This document shows, piece after piece, positions 56,385 to 64,000 of a stretch of DNA of 64,000 nt. Where the stretch lies: contig CM054143.1 of assembly GCA_028751875.1 (NCBI GenBank), forward strand, positions 61,030,456 through 61,094,455. Direction: 5' to 3'. The translations under genes and the position numbers were made by a program. Below the pieces are notes generated by a model. The model was not told the origin of the DNA, searched no databases, and saw nothing but the letters and a program-made list of their open reading frames with translations. This DNA comes from Rapana venosa (Eukaryota; Mollusca; Gastropoda; Neogastropoda; Muricidae). How positions within the stretch are numbered: position 1 is the stretch's first letter; every line of letters begins with the position of its first letter.

Positions 56385-56765
56385 TCGTGTTCGACGATGA
56401 CCTCCAAAACAGCAGAGGAGGCAGCTGATGTTCCAAAAATTAGGCAGAAATTTGATTACTGTGGAGATGCCTTGCCCACAGCACACCCCCACCCTCTCGG
56501 CCAAGATGGCATACGGACAGTCAGCGTTGGAGATGTTCTCCAAAGGCCAACTAACCCCCAGGGCTGCAGCACATAAGGACTGTGCAAGTCAAGCCTCCTA
56601 GTCAGAGAGTCCTAGTCGATCACTAAAGACCAAGCTGTAAAGTGGAAGAAATCCATGAGTGGGAAAGAAAGCCAATGGTCATACAGCCTCTCACTTTGCT
56701 GTTGCCCCCAGCGTCAATGGTTTCATCAAGAACTGTGTTAAAGCCCAGGCGCTAAAGGCATTTGT
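56385..56765 (+). repeat. Dispersed repeat R-D, copy 2
   Basis: Matches 13,722-14,108. It starts about 25 bases after the RTE target-site duplication; the other copy has no RTE beside it, so the adjacency is coincidental or reflects insertion next to R-D. Confidence 0.7.
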
Positions 56766-56811
56766 AACATAACACACGAAATATGTATGTGGCTGTTTAA
56801 CTGTGTAAACC

Positions 56812-57015
56812 AGTCTCTGTCTCTCTGTCTCTATCTGTATGCCTCTCTGTCTGTCTCTGTCTGTCTCTCTGTCTGTCTCTATCTGTATGCCTTTCTGTCT
56901 GTCTCTGTCTGTCTCTGTCTCCTGTCTCTGTCTCTGTCTCTATGTGTCTCTCTGTGCCCTCTGTCTCTGTATCTGTCTTTCTGTCTGTCTTTCTGTCTGT
57001 CTGTCTGTCTCCTAT
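56812..57015. repeat. (CTGT)n / (CT)n tract
   Basis: CTGTCTCTGT-type units for about 200 bases. Confidence 0.95.
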
Positions 57016-57039
57016 TTTTTTGTATACTTTTATTTTTAG

Positions 57040-57432
57040 ACTTTAAAGTTTGGCATTTTTTTGTTGTTTGTCTCTCTTTCTCTTTGTTGTTGTTTTTTTG
57101 TTTTGGTTGATTTTGTTGTTGTTTTGGTTGTTTGGGATTTTTTGTTTTTGGTTGGGGGTTGTTTGTTTGTTTTTCTCTTTTATTTGTTTGTTTGTTGTTG
57201 TTTTGGTTTTTGTTGTTTGTTGGTTGTGTGGTGGGGTGGTGGGGGGGGGGGGTTGGTGGGTTCTTTTGTTTGTTATTTTGGTCTGTTTGTGGGGGTTTAA
57301 AAAAAGTTTTTACCCTTTGTTTTTACTGCTTGAGAGTATGAGTGTTGGGTTCATTATTAAGATGTACCCTACGGGCGGGAACTGGATGTAAAAAAGCACA
57401 CAAATACACATTATCCTGGTAATAAAAGGATA
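57040..57432 (+). mobile_element. Repeat R-G copy 1 (probable LINE 3' UTR; tail shared with SINE-2)
   Basis: T/G-rich sequence ending GAGAGTATGAGTGTTGGGTT, AAGATGTACCCTACGGGCGG and ACTGGATGTAAAAAAGCACA, then CATTATCCTGGTAATAAAAG. The last about 65 bases are the SINE-2 3' end, while the upstream about 330 bases match only 61,138-61,400 and not SINE-2. Confidence 0.7.
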
Positions 57433-57474
57433 TGTCTCTCTTACTTACAATGTGTAGATGTTCTTTTTATGACT

Positions 57475-57860
57475 TTATTGGGGGGGCTTTCCTCTTTATT
57501 GTGTTAGTGTATGGGTATAAGGGTTACTTTATCATCATGACGTTCAATTTGTATGAGTATAATCAAAAAGTGTTGATGGTGATCCGGTGCTGTCTTGAGT
57601 ATTATATATTTAGTATTATCTCTGAAACACACACACCCACACACACATTCTCTCTCTCAATGACTGTATAGATTTGGATTTCTTCTTTTCTTTTCTTTTT
57701 TGTTTTTATTGTGTGAGTGTATGGTTATTTAGTTTATTTCATTATCATGACATATAATTTGAACGAGTATAATCAAAAATGAGTGTTGGTGGTGATCGTG
57801 TTCTGTTTTGAGAACCATATATTTAATATTATCTCTGAAATACACTCTCTCTCTCTCTGT
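57475..57860. repeat. Tandem duplication, about 215-bp unit
   Basis: 57,475-57,650 and 57,690-57,855 share TTATTGTGT.AGTGTATGG, GAGTATAATCAAAAA, GGTGATC and ATTATCTCTGAAA.ACAC with scattered differences. Confidence 0.75.
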
Positions 57861-57989
57861 ATTCAGTCATAAATTGTTACTGACATCATCTTTTTGTATG
57901 AGTTCGATATCTATATTTGTGTGTATTTCTTCTTTAATCAGTCATAAATCATTATTTGTTTGTGCATTTGTTTTGCCAGTGATATGAAT

Positions 57990-58079
57990 GAACTCACTGT
58001 TCCATCCTGAGCCCAACAAATGTATTGTGGTCCAAGGCCAATGTACATTAAATCATTTCAGTGTTCAGAGTTCAGAGTT

Positions 58080-58160
<81 letters not shown>
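57990..58160 (+). mobile_element. R-E 3' end copy plus (CT)n
   Basis: TCCAAGGCCAATGTACATTA AATC, then TTCAGAG repeated, then about 80 bases of (CT)n. Confidence 0.5.
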
Positions 58161-58164
<4 letters not shown>

Positions 58165-58289
58165 GTGTGTTGTTTTGCTTATAGTAGTTGTTGTGTATCC
58201 TGATAAAAGACGTATACATACTTTATATTTTCAATAGTTTATTGGGCTTGTCGGCTGTACTTGAGTTTTATTGGGCTTGTCGGCTGTGA

Positions 58290-59905
58290 TCATCATCATC
58301 AGACCCGTGACCTTGGCGGTCGTGGGCGAGACACGAAAGACGATGCCGTGGTAAGCCTCCTCCATCCATCTCGGTCCTCGGCTCTGCGCAGTAGTGCTGA
58401 GTCATTCATCCTGGTCCATTCTCTGATGTTGTCCATCCATGACTTGTTCTGTCTTCCCCTCCTTCTGCCACCTTCGAGTGTTCCCTGCAGTACTGTTTTT
58501 GGCAGAGTGTTGTGGCGGGTGACGTGGCCGAACCATGTCAGCTTTTTCTTCTTGACGATGGTAAGAAGGGGTTCCTGTGGACCTGCCAGTCATGTTATTT
58601 GACTCTTGACAAATTCGTTGGTCTTTCGTTCTCTCCAGGATATGCCCAGTAGTTTTCTATGGCATTTTGTTTCAAATGACTGGATTCGCTTTGCTGTTTC
58701 AGCAGTCAATGTCCAGGTTTCACTTCCGTACAGCAGAATATCTGAATTAGGGCTTTGTAGAGCTTTAGTTTGATTGGGAAACTGATCTCTTTACTTTTCC
58801 ATATGGTGGTGAGTTTTGTCATGGAAGATGTTGCCATGGCTAGTCTGACTTTGATTTCTGTCGTCGATCGCCCGTCCTTGGTGAGTGTAGCGCCAAGGTA
58901 CTTAAAAGCGTCTACCTCCTCCAGTTGTTGGCCGTTCATGTAAATTTTTTGCAGTGGGGGTTGCTCGTGCTGTTCACAAGTACTTTACTTTTCTCCGAGC
59001 TCACCTCCATCCCCTTTTGCTCCAGCTCTGTTCTCAAGTCTGGTCGTAAGATCTTGCAGCTCTGTGTTACTTCCGGCCATGAGGTCAATGTCATCGGCAA
59101 ACCGCAAGTTGTTGGGGGTCTGCCGCCAATGGAGATGGTAGAGTGAAGTCATGGGGGTCTCTCTCATAATGTTTTCCAAGAACAGATTAAACAGGACTGG
59201 AGATAACAGGCATCCTTGTCGGACCCCAACTGTGGTTTTGAAGTAGTTTTCCGACCTGATTGTTCAGAAAAGGGCTGCACTGCTTGCGGTGTTGTATAGT
59301 GCTGAATGGTTTCACTAGTCCTTCTTCAATGCCAAACATTCTGAGGACCCGCCACAGGCCTTCGTGCCATACTCTGTCGAAAGCCTTCTTGAAGTCGATG
59401 AAGTTGTGGAACAGGTCTCTCTGATGTTGAAGATGTTTTTCCATCAGGAAGTGGCAGTTAAAATCTGTTCGATTGTGCTCCTGCCTGCCCTGAACCCAGC
59501 TTGTTCCTCTGCAAGGTGTTCTTCTGCCTCCTTCTTGAGTCGATTCAAAATAACTTTGAGCATGATCTTGCTGGCGTGGCTGATGAGGCTGATTGTTCTA
59601 TAGTTTTGGCATTGGCGTAAATTCCCCTTCTTGGGCAGGGGTATGATGAGTGATTGTGTCCATTCTGTTGGCCACTGTATTGTCTCCCAAATCTTCTGAC
59701 AGATAGCTGTAACATGCGTGATGACTGTTTCGCCACCATGCTTGAGCAGCTCTGCTGCTATGTTGTCTGCTCCTGGGGACTTTCCTACTGGTAAGCTGCG
59801 GATGGCTTCTTCCACTTCTTCCCTCAGTATAGGTAATGGCGAGGGTGCTCTTGATGTTGCTGCTTTCTCTTCTATTATGCTCTTGTCAGGTTGTATTGGG
59901 TAGTT
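58290..59905 (-). pseudogene. RTE-like copy B: reverse transcriptase and C-terminal domain with frameshifts
   Basis: In order: EEAIRSLPVGKSPGADNI, PLPKKGNLRQCQNYRTISLI, EEQAGFRAGRSTIEQI, a frameshift near 59,445, NFIDFKKAFDRVWHEGLW, frameshifts near 59,200-59,340 (the PQG region is damaged), NNLRFADDIDLMAGS (FADD catalytic box intact), VDAFKYLGATLTKDGRS, a further frameshift near 58,600-58,700, then KKLTWFGHVTRHNTLPKTVL, GRRRGRQNKSWMDNIREWT and PRPPRSRV followed by four TGA. Catalytic aspartates are present but the frame is broken at least four times. Confidence 0.9.
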
Positions 59906-61030
59906 CTACAGTTCTTGACAATACTCAGACCACCTGTTCAATGCAGCTGAGCTTTCTGTGAGGAGGTTTCCGGAGCTGTCTTCAGTGACTGATGATTTGG
60001 TTTGAAGTGGTTTTGTGAGTTTCTTCAGGGTGTCGTATGCCTTTTTACTGTTGCCCACTTTCATGCTTTTTTCGATCTCATCACATTGATCACTAATCCA
60101 CTTCTCTCTGGCCTTTAACATTGACTTCATCACAAGATTGTTGGCCTCCCGGTATTCTTTAGGGATGGAAGACCTGGTTGGTTTCAGTGCTCTTCTTGTA
60201 TCGCAGAGGTCCAAGATGTCATTGGTAGTCCATGGCTGGTGTTTATTCCTCTGACGACCGAGTACCTCCTCTGCTGTTTCTCGGACTGCCTCATTAAAGT
60301 TGTTGGTGAGGTCATTGATGTCATTGTCCAGGAGGGTTAATGCCGCAAAACGTCCGCCAAGCTTAGCTTGGAAGATCTCCTCGACATCTGGATCTTTCAG
60401 TTTGTCCACGTCAACTTTGATACGTGGGTTTGCAGGCTGTTTGTTTTTCTTCAGCTTCATTTTGAATACCGGCAGCACAAGGTCGTGGTCGCTGCCTATG
60501 TCAGCTTCAGGGTAGGTTCTTGTTCTGGCTCTGTTGATGCTGGATTTGAAGCGCCGTGGTGTTAAGATAAAATCTATTTGGTTATGGATCTTGTCGTTTG
60601 GCGCATGCCAGGTTGTCCTCCTTGACTGCTTGTGGGGATAGAGGGTATTGGCAATGGTAAGTCTGTGGGTGCAGGCAAACTCCAGCAGACGTAGTCCCCT
60701 GTCGTTGGTCTCTCCAGTTCCAAACTGACCAACTGTTCCGGCCCATTGGTTGTAAGAGTCAAAACCTACTTTGGCGTTAAAATCCCCTTGGATGATGATG
60801 ATGTCCTTCTTGGGTATTTTCATATTGGTCTCTTCAAGATCTTCGTAAAATTCTTCTACTTCTTCATCTGCATGGTCAGATGATGGTGCATAGATTTGTA
60901 TGATGGTGATGTTCTTGGGCTTGGCCGACACCCGGATGCTGATAATCCTGCTGGAAGCTGGTGTACAGCTGATAATGCACCCCACTACTTCCTTTCTGAC
61001 AATAAATGCCACTCCATGTTGGTGATGTTT
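59906..61030 (-). pseudogene. RTE-like copy B: AP-endonuclease domain, 5'-truncated
   Basis: About 370 open codons. Motifs: IIIIQGDFNAKVG (GDFNAxxG), TWHAPNDKIHNQIDFIL (the xNQIDFI motif) and ADIGSDHDLVL (SDH catalytic motif), then a linker rich in Lys/Glu (ARLK/REKW-like). The N-terminal part with the first catalytic Asn/Glu is absent, and the first codons have no true start. A single in-frame TAG at 59,906-59,908 ends it; the same frame then continues for more than 150 codons into the reverse transcriptase, so this is one point nonsense site in an originally single ORF. The enzyme nicks target DNA. Confidence 0.92.
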
Positions 61031-61137
61031 CTCTTGTCGGCTGTACTTGAGTTTTAATGAATGCCCTATTTCAATATCTTATTGTTACGTGTAACAACTA
61101 TGTGTGCCATTTAACAATGTGTAGATGTTTATTTTTG

Positions 61138-61468
61138 TGACATTATAAGTTTGGTTGGGCTGGGGTTTTGGGGTTGTTTTTTTTTGCTGTTGTTTGTTTT
61201 TCTCTTTTTCTTCTTTTTTTCTATCTTCTGTTTGTTGGTTTTTTTTCTTTTGTTTGTTTGTTGTTTGTTGTTGTTGTTGTTTTTTGGGGGTTAGGGTTTT
61301 CTTTTATTTGTTTGGGGGTTTTGTGGGTTTTAAAAGGGTTATTTCCCTTTGTTTCTACTGTGTGAGAGTATGAGTATTGGGTTATTATTAAGATGTATCC
61401 CTACGGGCGGGGATTGGATGTAAAAAAGCACATGAGTGCTTATTCATTATCCTCGAAATAAAAGAATT
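61138..61468 (+). mobile_element. Repeat R-G copy 2 (tail shared with SINE-2)
   Basis: Matches 57,040-57,432: GTGTGAGAGTATGAGTATTG, AAGATGTATCCCTACGGGCG, GATTGGATGTAAAAAAGCAC, ATTATCCTCGAAATAAAAG. The upstream ACAATGTGTAGATGTT at 61,117 also recurs at 57,449. Confidence 0.7.
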
Positions 61469-61474
61469 TGTCAT

Positions 61475-61888
61475 TCTCTCTCTCTCTCTCTCTCTCACTC
61501 TCTCTCTCTCTCTCTGTGTCTGTCTCTGTGTGACAAAAACAACCTAGACTAATTAGGCTGGGGACAATTTAGTGTAAGAAGCCGTTGGCCAGTTTTCTGG
61601 AAAAAAATCTACAATTTGTGAAGATGCAATTAGCATTTAGCGAATGTCTGTTTGTCTGTCTCTGCCTGTCTGTCTGTCTGTTTTTATTTGTCTGTCTGTC
61701 AGTCTCTCTGTGTCTCTGTCTCTTTGTCTCTGTGTGTCTGTCTGTCTCTGTCTCTGTGTGTGGTCTATCTGTCTGCCTCTGTCTTTCTTTCTCTGTTTGT
61801 CTGTTTGTTCTGTCTCTGTCTTGTCTAGTTTTGTCTGTCTGTTGTTATGTATTATGTATGTCTCTCTGTATGTATGTCTGTATGTATG

Positions 61889-61956
<68 letters not shown>

Positions 61957-61960
61957 CGCG
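61475..61960. repeat. (CT)n and (CTGT)n tracts
   Basis: (CT)n at 61,475-61,517; CTGTCT-rich 61,645-61,850; (CT)n 61,888-61,953. Unassigned sequence between. Confidence 0.9.
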
Positions 61961-61996
61961 CATCTACATACACTCTCACCACGTTCTTCAATACTC

Positions 61997-62172
61997 AGAA
62001 CATCTTGCGCACACGTTAAATCCTGTTCCGCTTTTCGAAAGAGTAGGCCATTGCGTGCCGGTGGGAACAGATGACGCAATTTACAAAACCGCATACACAC
62101 GGGGACTGGATATAAAAAAAGAAAAGCACGTAAGTGTTTATTTCATTATCCTCGATTTAAAAGAATAAAAGA
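61997..62172 (+). mobile_element. SINE-2 3' half
   Basis: CAGAACATCTTGCGCACACG, AAGAGTAGGCCATTGCGTGC, ACACGGGGACTGGATATAAA, ATTATCCTCGATTTAAAAG. Well preserved. Confidence 0.85.
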
Positions 62173-62335
62173 CTAAAGAAAGACGTGTGTGTTTCCATGC
62201 ATGCTTTTCTGCCACTTCAACTCATGAACCAGCTCCGACACTGAACCCGACAGTTGACTAGCCTTTGGATTGCTGACCAGTGCTCTACCTGCTTCCACTG
62301 ATCTCCCTGGTCTTTGTCCGTTTTGAATAGTTGTT

Positions 62336-62835
62336 NNNNNNNNNNNNNNNNNNNNNNNNNNNNNNNNNNNNNNNNNNNNNNNNNNNNNNNNNNNNNNNNN
62401 NNNNNNNNNNNNNNNNNNNNNNNNNNNNNNNNNNNNNNNNNNNNNNNNNNNNNNNNNNNNNNNNNNNNNNNNNNNNNNNNNNNNNNNNNNNNNNNNNNNN
62501 NNNNNNNNNNNNNNNNNNNNNNNNNNNNNNNNNNNNNNNNNNNNNNNNNNNNNNNNNNNNNNNNNNNNNNNNNNNNNNNNNNNNNNNNNNNNNNNNNNNN
62601 NNNNNNNNNNNNNNNNNNNNNNNNNNNNNNNNNNNNNNNNNNNNNNNNNNNNNNNNNNNNNNNNNNNNNNNNNNNNNNNNNNNNNNNNNNNNNNNNNNNN
62701 NNNNNNNNNNNNNNNNNNNNNNNNNNNNNNNNNNNNNNNNNNNNNNNNNNNNNNNNNNNNNNNNNNNNNNNNNNNNNNNNNNNNNNNNNNNNNNNNNNNN
62801 NNNNNNNNNNNNNNNNNNNNNNNNNNNNNNNNNNN
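62336..62835. other. Scaffold gap, exactly 500 N
   Basis: Placeholder gap of unknown real size. Confidence 0.99.
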
Positions 62836-63139
62836 ATGCATTACCCCTGCCTATACCGGGATTCAGACAAAAACGCCAACTTAAGGATCAATACCTTTCT
62901 TGTTTTTTCTCCAAGAAATTGTCCGCTGTCGCCAAAAGCATACACACGGCAATTTGTCTGTCTCCAGGGGTCTTGTTTGTCTTCTGTCAATGCCTTCGTC
63001 TTTTCTGTACACAAATCCTCTTTGCTCCAAGCTCGAGTTCTTTGAAGTGAGGTTCTCGTGGCGCTAGGTCGTGTAATGTCTTCGTCTTAGGCTGTATTGC
63101 CACGATGCGTTCAGCTTCCTATAGAGCAACTTTTGGTTT
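62836..63139. other. Unassigned
   Basis: About 300 bases of mixed-composition sequence without simple repeats or recognised motif. Short open frames only. Confidence 0.5.
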
Positions 63140-63473
63140 GTGTGTGTGCGTGCGTGCGTGCGTGCGTGTGTGTGTGTGTGTGTGTGTGTGTTGTGTGTGT
63201 GTGTGTGTGTTGTGTGTAGTGTGTGTAGTGTGTTTGTGTGTGTGTTTGTATGTGTTGTGTTGTGAGTGTGTGTAGTGTGTGTAAGTCTGTGAGTGTGTTT
63301 GTGCTGTGTGTGTGTTTGTGTGTGTGTGTTGTGTGTGTGTGTGTTTGTGTAGTGTGTGTGTGTTGTGCTGTGTTTGTGTGTGTATGTGTGTTGTGCGCAC
63401 ACGCGCGCGCGCATGTGTGTGTGTGTGAGTGGTGTGTGTTTGTGCGTAGTGTGTGTATTATATTTCATTTAAT
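63140..63473. repeat. GT-rich microsatellite tract
   Basis: (GT)n with GTA, TTGT and CG-rich interruptions. Confidence 0.95.
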
Positions 63474-63604
63474 TCTTTTATTTCGAGGATAATGGAAAAA
63501 ACCCACTCATGTGCTTTTTTATATCTAGTCCCCGTGGGTATGCGGTTTTATAAATGTTGTCATCCGTTCCCACCGGCACACAATAGTCTACTCTTCTGAA
63601 AGAC
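63474..63604 (-). mobile_element. SINE-2 3' fragment
   Basis: TCTTTTATTTCGAGGATAATGG, ATATCTAGTCCCCGTGGGTA, CATCCGTTCCCACCGGCACA, CTACTCTTCTGAAAGA. Breaks off into (GC)n/(GT)n at 63,605. Confidence 0.8.
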
Positions 63605-63619
63605 GCGCGCGCGCGCGCG

Positions 63620-63663
<44 letters not shown>

Positions 63664-63738
63664 AGAGAGAGAGAGAGAGAGAGTGTGTGTGTGTGCGTGC
63701 GTGTGTGTGCGTGTGTGCGTGAGTGTGTGTGAGTGCGC

Positions 63739-63780
<42 letters not shown>

Positions 63781-63794
63781 GTATCTATCTGTCT
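63605..63794. repeat. (CG)n, (GT)n, (GA)n, (ATCT)n compound microsatellite
   Basis: Four adjacent simple-repeat types, ending in about 12 ATCT units at 63,737-63,785. Confidence 0.95.
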
Positions 63795-64000
63795 GTCTAT
63801 CTCCCTGTCTCTGTTTCTGCCTTGTTTCTTTTCTTCTTGTCACCTCCTTCACATCTATTGTCTGCCTTCTTGATCCATTGCCTGCCTTTTTCCAAAAAGA
63901 CAACATATTTTTCTTTCCCATGCCGAAGTCGGATGTGCTGGGCCTAACTTGTCAGGCGCTTTACGGCAGCGCAATGCGTTTTTGCTCATGTGACAGATAA
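63795..64000 (+). repeat. Repeat R-B copy, runs off the window
   Basis: GCCTTGTTTCTTTTCTTC, CTTCTTGATCCATTGCC, GCCGAAGTCGGATGTGCTGG, TCAGGCGCTTTACGGCAGCG. Matches 46,060-46,270 (-) and 23,725-23,945 (+). Confidence 0.7.

Larger units (their letters stand above)
58288..61032 (-). mobile_element. RTE-like LINE copy B (2.7 kb, nearly complete)
   Basis: Minus-strand element with endonuclease and reverse transcriptase but no RNase H and practically no 3' UTR. Its 3' end is (TGA)4 at 58,290-58,301. A 12-bp target-site duplication, CTTGTCGGCTGT, flanks it (58,276-58,287 and 61,033-61,044). The left flank carries an extra direct repeat of the target (TTATTGGGCTTGTCGGCTGT twice at 58,239-58,287). The 5' end is truncated inside the endonuclease domain (starts KHHQHGVAFIVRKEV). 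It is the best-preserved element in the window. Confidence 0.93.

Overview
This is eukaryotic, almost certainly animal, non-coding DNA. I found no intact host gene, no rRNA gene, no bona fide tRNA gene, and nothing bacterial. The window is packed with truncated non-LTR retrotransposons (LINEs), tRNA-derived and tRNA/5S-derived SINEs, and very long CA/GT, GA/CT, trinucleotide and minisatellite arrays. It also holds three scaffold gaps of exactly 500 N. The mix of RTE-like, L2/CR1-like, I-like and other Jockey-superfamily LINEs with several SINE families, plus the extreme CA density, suggests a marine invertebrate, most likely a mollusc (perhaps a gastropod). That assignment is inference, not proof.

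Layout. 0-5 kb: a composite (SINE-1, unique segment, CA array, SINE-3 carrying a nested SINE-2) split by a 3.2-kb I-like LINE. The same composite without the LINE recurs at 21.9-23.7 kb. 5.9-8.8 kb: LINE 3' ends next to GA arrays, then an L2/CR1-like LINE. 9.9-10.8 kb: a 5'-truncated RTE-like LINE. 11.0-11.4 kb: a full-length SINE-1. 12.2-17.7 kb: arm 1 of a diverged inverted duplication whose other arm is 44.3-48.6 kb. 18-21.7 kb: SINE-2/SINE-3 copies and simple repeats. 25.8-28.2 kb: a 43-bp minisatellite, then a GC-richer unresolved stretch. 29-37.6 kb: poor-quality, homopolymer-rich sequence with degraded SINEs and two more minisatellites. 38.1-43.6 kb: an octamer/CA tract split by a 3.7-kb I-like LINE and a second retroelement 3' end. 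48.6-52.6 kb: SINE-4, duplicated GA blocks, SINE-1 copies and minisatellites. 53-56 kb: a Jockey-superfamily LINE and a T-rich repeat. 56.0 and 58.3-61.0 kb: two more RTE-like LINEs with clear target-site duplications. 61-64 kb: LINE 3' ends, SINE-2 fragments and simple repeats.

How the parts relate. The window reads as an interacting retrotransposon community. SINE-1 shares its 3' tail with the L2/CR1-like LINE, and SINE-2 shares its 3' tail with a second, longer element, as expected if each SINE borrows a LINE's reverse transcriptase. SINE-3 has a chimeric head: a tRNA-like A-box region joined to a 5S-rRNA-like internal promoter. In all three RTE-like copies the stop codon lies in the terminal short tandem repeat. 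No CRISPR array, operon or defence locus was seen.
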